Assembly: GCF_013694105.1 (NCBI RefSeq)
Contig: NZ_JACEFG010000002.1
Location: 868,001-932,000 of the forward strand
From: Halobacillus locisalis
Lineage (GTDB): Bacteria; Bacillota; Bacilli; Bacillales; Halobacillaceae
DNA: 64,000 nucleotides
Reading direction: 5' to 3'
Below are positions 62,898 through 64,000 of this stretch, piece by piece; within the stretch, counting starts at the first letter, position 1, and each line of letters begins with the position of its first letter. The notes under the pieces were generated by a model, which saw only the letters and a program-made list of their open reading frames with translations, ran no database searches and was not told the DNA's origin. Both the position numbers and the translations under genes were made by a program.

Positions 62898-63810
62898 ATT
62901 GTTGCGAGATCGATGCAGGTTCAGTATGGACCCCGACCAAATCTGCACGTAATGAAAAATGCTTGTATTCAGGAAGTTGTGACTCGATTTTTTCAAAAGC
63001 AGAGTCAGAAAACTGATCGAATAAGGCGACCATCGTCGGACCGGCTCCACTGATGTAAAGGCCTGATGCGCCAAATTGATCGACGGTTTTCAAGACATCA
63101 TCAAACCCTGGGATCAGCTGCTTTCGGTAAGGTTGATGCCACTCATCATGCATCATCATTTTTCCGGCGAGTTCCCAGTTCTGTTGGGCTAGTGCAGCGA
63201 CGAGTACGTTAGCTGTTCCACTCGCATGGACGGCTTGCTTGTAAGGGAGTTCTCTTGGCAATAGCTGCCGTGCTTTCTCTGTTTCAAGATGAAAGTCAGG
63301 AACAATCGCAAGCCATGTGAGGTTTTCTAATCCTTCTGTAAAACGGACGAAGTCTACTTCTCCGCCGTCATAACTCGCGATCATGATTCCTCCATAGATG
63401 GCTGGGGCAACGTTATCCGGGTGACCTTCGATAGCACAGGCGATCTTCAATTTTTCAAAATCGGTCAAATTCAGCTGCAGAAGGTGATCGGCGAGTTCAA
63501 TTCCCCCCACGACCGCTGTCGATGAGCTTCCGAGCCCACGGGCGATGGGAACATCGTTCGACAGCTTAACGGCACAGGGGGGCAGGGATGAATGACCTTG
63601 AGATTGAGCGGTATATATGGCTGACTTATAGATTAGATTTTCCTTACCCGAAGGAATATACGGTTGATCCTTTTCCGGTACGATGAAGTGCCATTCTTCG
63701 GATGCCGTACATTCAAGCGTAACGTATTTAGATAAGGCGATCCCGATTGAGTCGAATCCCGGTCCTAGGTTCGCGGACGTTGCAGGGATATGAACACGAA
63801 ACGGTCTCAT
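62896..63810 (-). CDS. thrB: Homoserine kinase
   Basis: This 304-residue GHMP kinase begins RVHIPATSANLGPGFDSIGIAL, with the ATP-binding motif LGRG-type loop as PIARGLGSSSTAVVGG and the C-terminal GASGLYISGAGPTMVALFD. It phosphorylates L-homoserine to O-phosphohomoserine, the substrate of threonine synthase. The ATG at 63810 has AGGAG upstream and overlaps the stop codon of the preceding thrC (ATGA). It is the last gene of a thr operon that enters from the right edge. Confidence 0.97.
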   Translation of the reverse strand: MRPFRVHIPATSANLGPGFDSIGIALSKYVTLECTASEEWHFIVPEKDQPYIPSGKENLIYKSAIYTAQSQGHSSLPPCAVKLSNDVPIARGLGSSSTAVVGGIELADHLLQLNLTDFEKLKIACAIEGHPDNVAPAIYGGIMIASYDGGEVDFVRFTEGLENLTWLAIVPDFHLETEKARQLLPRELPYKQAVHASGTANVLVAALAQQNWELAGKMMMHDEWHQPYRKQLIPGFDDVLKTVDQFGASGLYISGAGPTMVALFDQFSDSAFEKIESQLPEYKHFSLRADLVGVHTEPASISQQ

Positions 63811-64000
63811 GATTTGACTCCTGTCACAGCCGCCGTAAACGCTTCGATGTCATTTTCGATGACAGTCGGTTTGACAGGACTTGTGTCGATTGCTGTAACA
63901 GGATCCTTCAAGCCGTTTCCGGTCAGCACATGGACGACTTTCGAACCTTGTGGGATATGTCCTTGTTTCACTTTCTTAATCATGCCGGCAATCGAGGCAC
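63807..64000 (-). CDS. thrC: Threonine synthase (C-terminal part)
   Basis: Only the last 64 codons are inside the window: ASIAGMIKKVKQGHIPQGSK, then VVHVLTGNGLKDPVTAIDTS and PVKPTVIENDIEAFTAAVTG. This is the typical end of the PLP enzyme that turns O-phosphohomoserine into threonine. Its TGA overlaps the thrB ATG. The usual Bacillus order hom-thrC-thrB predicts hom beyond the right edge. Confidence 0.93.
   Translation of the reverse strand, partial: ASIAGMIKKVKQGHIPQGSKVVHVLTGNGLKDPVTAIDTSPVKPTVIENDIEAFTAAVTGVKS

Overview
The window reads as chromosome of a Gram-positive, low-to-moderate G+C member of the Bacillaceae. Evidence seen directly: strong AGGAGG-type ribosome binding sites, frequent TTG and GTG starts, lipoproteins, a sortase, S-layer-homology (SLH) proteins, an LCP cell-wall ligase, a Bacillus-type sigma-D promoter and CcpA/LacI-type operators. 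The very acidic secreted proteins suggest a moderately halophilic genus such as Halobacillus or its relatives (inference only). I found no rRNA, tRNA, prophage, intact insertion sequence or CRISPR array.

Layout. 1-2.1 kb: the end of a polar amino-acid ABC transporter operon. 2.4-3.7 kb: ECF sigma factor with RskA-like anti-sigma. 4.1-6.2 kb: a two-repeat wall protein with an MPDTG sorting signal beside a lipoprotein-type class F sortase. 6.5-9.4 kb: an ATP-grasp protein and a chemoreceptor behind a sigma-D promoter. 10-19.6 kb: a maltodextrin regulon, made of a cytoplasmic GH13 neopullulanase, the MdxEFG-type importer, a LacI regulator and a secreted GH13 amylase with X25-like modules at both ends. 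20-44 kb: mostly secreted and surface proteins, including a subtilase, SLH 5'-nucleotidase, cohesin/dockerin proteins, RCC1, LRR and Ig-like proteins and an SLH protein; an LCP protein and an APC permease lie among them. 44-49 kb: a sugar catabolic cluster (ThuA, two Gfo/Idh/MocA oxidoreductases, two xylose-isomerase-like proteins). 50-64 kb: an M6 metalloprotease, a Ktr potassium channel with an in-frame amber codon, a ROK kinase, a DsbA-family gene broken by an in-frame ochre codon, a peptidoglycan peptidase, an AEC transporter, two divergent small sigma-like factors, a VanZ-like protein and the thrC-thrB end of a threonine operon.

How the genes work together. The secreted amylase would cut starch outside the cell, the importer takes up maltodextrins and the neopullulanase hydrolyses them inside; LacI/CcpA-type sites sit at all four promoters. 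The surface cluster shares one Ig-like module (SbsA type, W-T-[IV]-T-F-[NS]) across six proteins, and two adjacent proteins carry cohesin-like domains, one with its own dockerin, which suggests assembly of an extracellular protein layer.

The intergenic DNA is unusually structured. (1) Two arrays of the heptamer TCGGACA have almost exact 21-bp spacing; a 19-bp step at a fixed place gives an 82-bp higher-order repeat, and the same grammar appears in both arrays 21 kb apart. (2) Five copies of a 120-185 bp palindromic element have arms that differ between copies but stay self-complementary, so structure is conserved rather than sequence. (3) A 52-bp periodic array lies near 62.7 kb. (4) A region at 49.45-49.57 kb has a perfect 19-bp stem whose loop can also pair with downstream sequence. 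These four are the strongest candidates for undescribed biology here.
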